Shown here in pieces: positions 6,834 through 7,228 of a DNA stretch of 7,228 nucleotides. The notes beneath the pieces were generated by a model that made no database searches, was not told where the DNA came from, and was given only the letters and a program-made list of their open reading frames with translations. Every line of letters starts with the position of its first letter. Within the stretch, counting starts at the first letter, position 1. The DNA lies in assembly GCA_910580225.1 (NCBI GenBank), contig CAJTXE010000050.1:18792-26019 (forward strand), read 5' to 3'. Origin of the DNA: an uncultured Acetatifactor sp. (GTDB lineage Bacteria > Bacillota > Clostridia > Lachnospirales > Lachnospiraceae). The position numbers and the translations under genes are program-made.

Positions 6834-7183
6834 GATTGTACCAGGACACGGGACTTCAGCCGGTATATGGGAATTGTATCATCTGGCTTTCCCAAAAAAG
6901 CATCCCATATAGATGCAGTCTGTGCCCTGCAAAAGATAAAAACCCAGGAATCTGCCATTTTGCATATGTCAAACAGGCCCTGTCCAGGAAGCTGCCCTGT
7001 TCAGTTATGCGGTTCAGGCCCTCATGACATAGGATCTGCCGAGAGGGCGCATATTGCGTTTTGGAATGAATGGCATAAAAGACGGAATAAATAAATTTCG
7101 ATTGCTTGGTCATGCTTTGACTGTATTGTTAGATTATGGTGGTGACATTCAGGTTAAGCCGAAAGGAGATAGATAAAATAACC

Positions 7184-7228
7184 ATGAAGGAAAAATTTCA
7201 GCGATTGATAGAACAGAAGATATCCGAA
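7184..7228 (+). CDS. Start of an unidentified protein gene, cut by the window end
   Basis: An open frame begins at ATG 7184 and stays open for 15 codons to the window edge, giving MKEKFQRLIEQKISE. AAAGGAG (7162-7168) lies 15 bases upstream, a longer spacing than usual, but it is the only good ribosome-binding site nearby. The short amphipathic start with LIEQKISE resembles the beginning of beta-lactamase-like serine hydrolases of Firmicutes, which would fit the neighbouring BlaI operon; this is a guess from very few residues. No clear promoter is visible just upstream, so a long leader from about 6760 is possible. Confidence 0.5.
   Translation, partial: MKEKFQRLIEQKISE

Larger units (their letters stand above)
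6550..7183. other. AT-rich intergenic region without a convincing gene
   Basis: No protein gene with a recognisable product or good ribosome-binding site is visible in this stretch of about 630 bases. It holds the inverted repeat at 6760-6833, an extended -10 motif at 6745-6753, an ACAGCAT/ATGCTGT dyad (6650-6656 with 6672-6678), a TATATGGGA/TCCCATATA dyad (6864-6872 with 6903-6911) and an 11-base repeat CAAAAGATAAA (6799-6809 and 6930-6940). A minus-strand frame from 7113 to 6577 has only two in-frame stops (6856-6858 and near 6793-6795) and could be a decayed gene, but its translation matches nothing I know. The region is clearly richer in A and T than the genes to its left. Confidence 0.5.

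Noticed and set aside
6864..6911. 9-bp inverted repeat TATATGGGA/TCCCATATA as a terminator
   Set aside because: The loop is about 30 bases and no T-run follows on either strand; function cannot be supported.
6822..7094. 90-codon plus-strand frame
   Set aside because: It starts inside the right arm of the inverted repeat without a ribosome-binding site, and the protein shows no recognisable pattern.
6856..7113. 85-codon minus-strand frame read as an intact small gene
   Set aside because: No ribosome-binding site precedes the ATG and no family is recognisable; kept only as a possible decayed gene.
1..7228. tRNA, rRNA, CRISPR array, transposase, attachment site
   Set aside because: I saw no tRNA or rRNA-like sequence, no spaced direct-repeat array and no integrase or transposase motif in the frames.

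Overview
The window looks like a chromosomal piece of a Clostridia-class Firmicute, most likely Lachnospiraceae. This is an inference from gene content (YesN/YesM-type two-component pair, BlaI/M56 pair with a very large sensor region), strong AGGAGG ribosome-binding sites, overlapping genes and moderately GC-rich coding DNA. No species can be named from sequence alone.

Left half (1-3042, + strand): a two-gene signalling operon. An AraC-type response regulator (69-1283) overlaps by 20 bases a membrane sensor histidine kinase (1264-3042). In this family the kinase senses an external signal through its extracytoplasmic domain and phosphorylates the regulator, which typically controls a nearby carbohydrate transporter or hydrolase operon. 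The target genes are not in the window; they may lie to the left of position 1.

Middle (3109-6223, - strand, convergent to the first operon): a BlaI-family repressor (5772-6155) and an 888-residue M56/BlaR1-type membrane metalloprotease (3109-5775), coupled by an ATGA overlap. A near-consensus promoter (TTGACA, 17 bp, TATATT) carries one perfect and one degenerate palindrome around the -10 and start site, as expected for self-repression by BlaI. In the BlaR model, the sensor detects a signal outside the cell, its HELTH protease is activated in the cytoplasm, the repressor is inactivated and the operon is induced. The usual penicillin-binding sensor domain is absent. Instead there is a GLUG-like segment, a four-copy helical repeat and a C-terminal beta-rich part, so the signal is probably not simply a beta-lactam.

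Right part (6224-7228): nearly gene-free and more AT-rich. Its best feature is a probable standalone non-coding RNA of about 235 nt on the - strand. It has its own promoter (TTTACA, 17 bp, TATACT at 6521-6549), many small hairpins and an intrinsic terminator (6280-6309), just upstream of the blaI promoter. Further right is a 24-bp imperfect inverted repeat (6760-6833) whose first base falls where an extended -10 promoter would start transcription. The window ends with the first 15 codons of a + strand gene (7184 onward).
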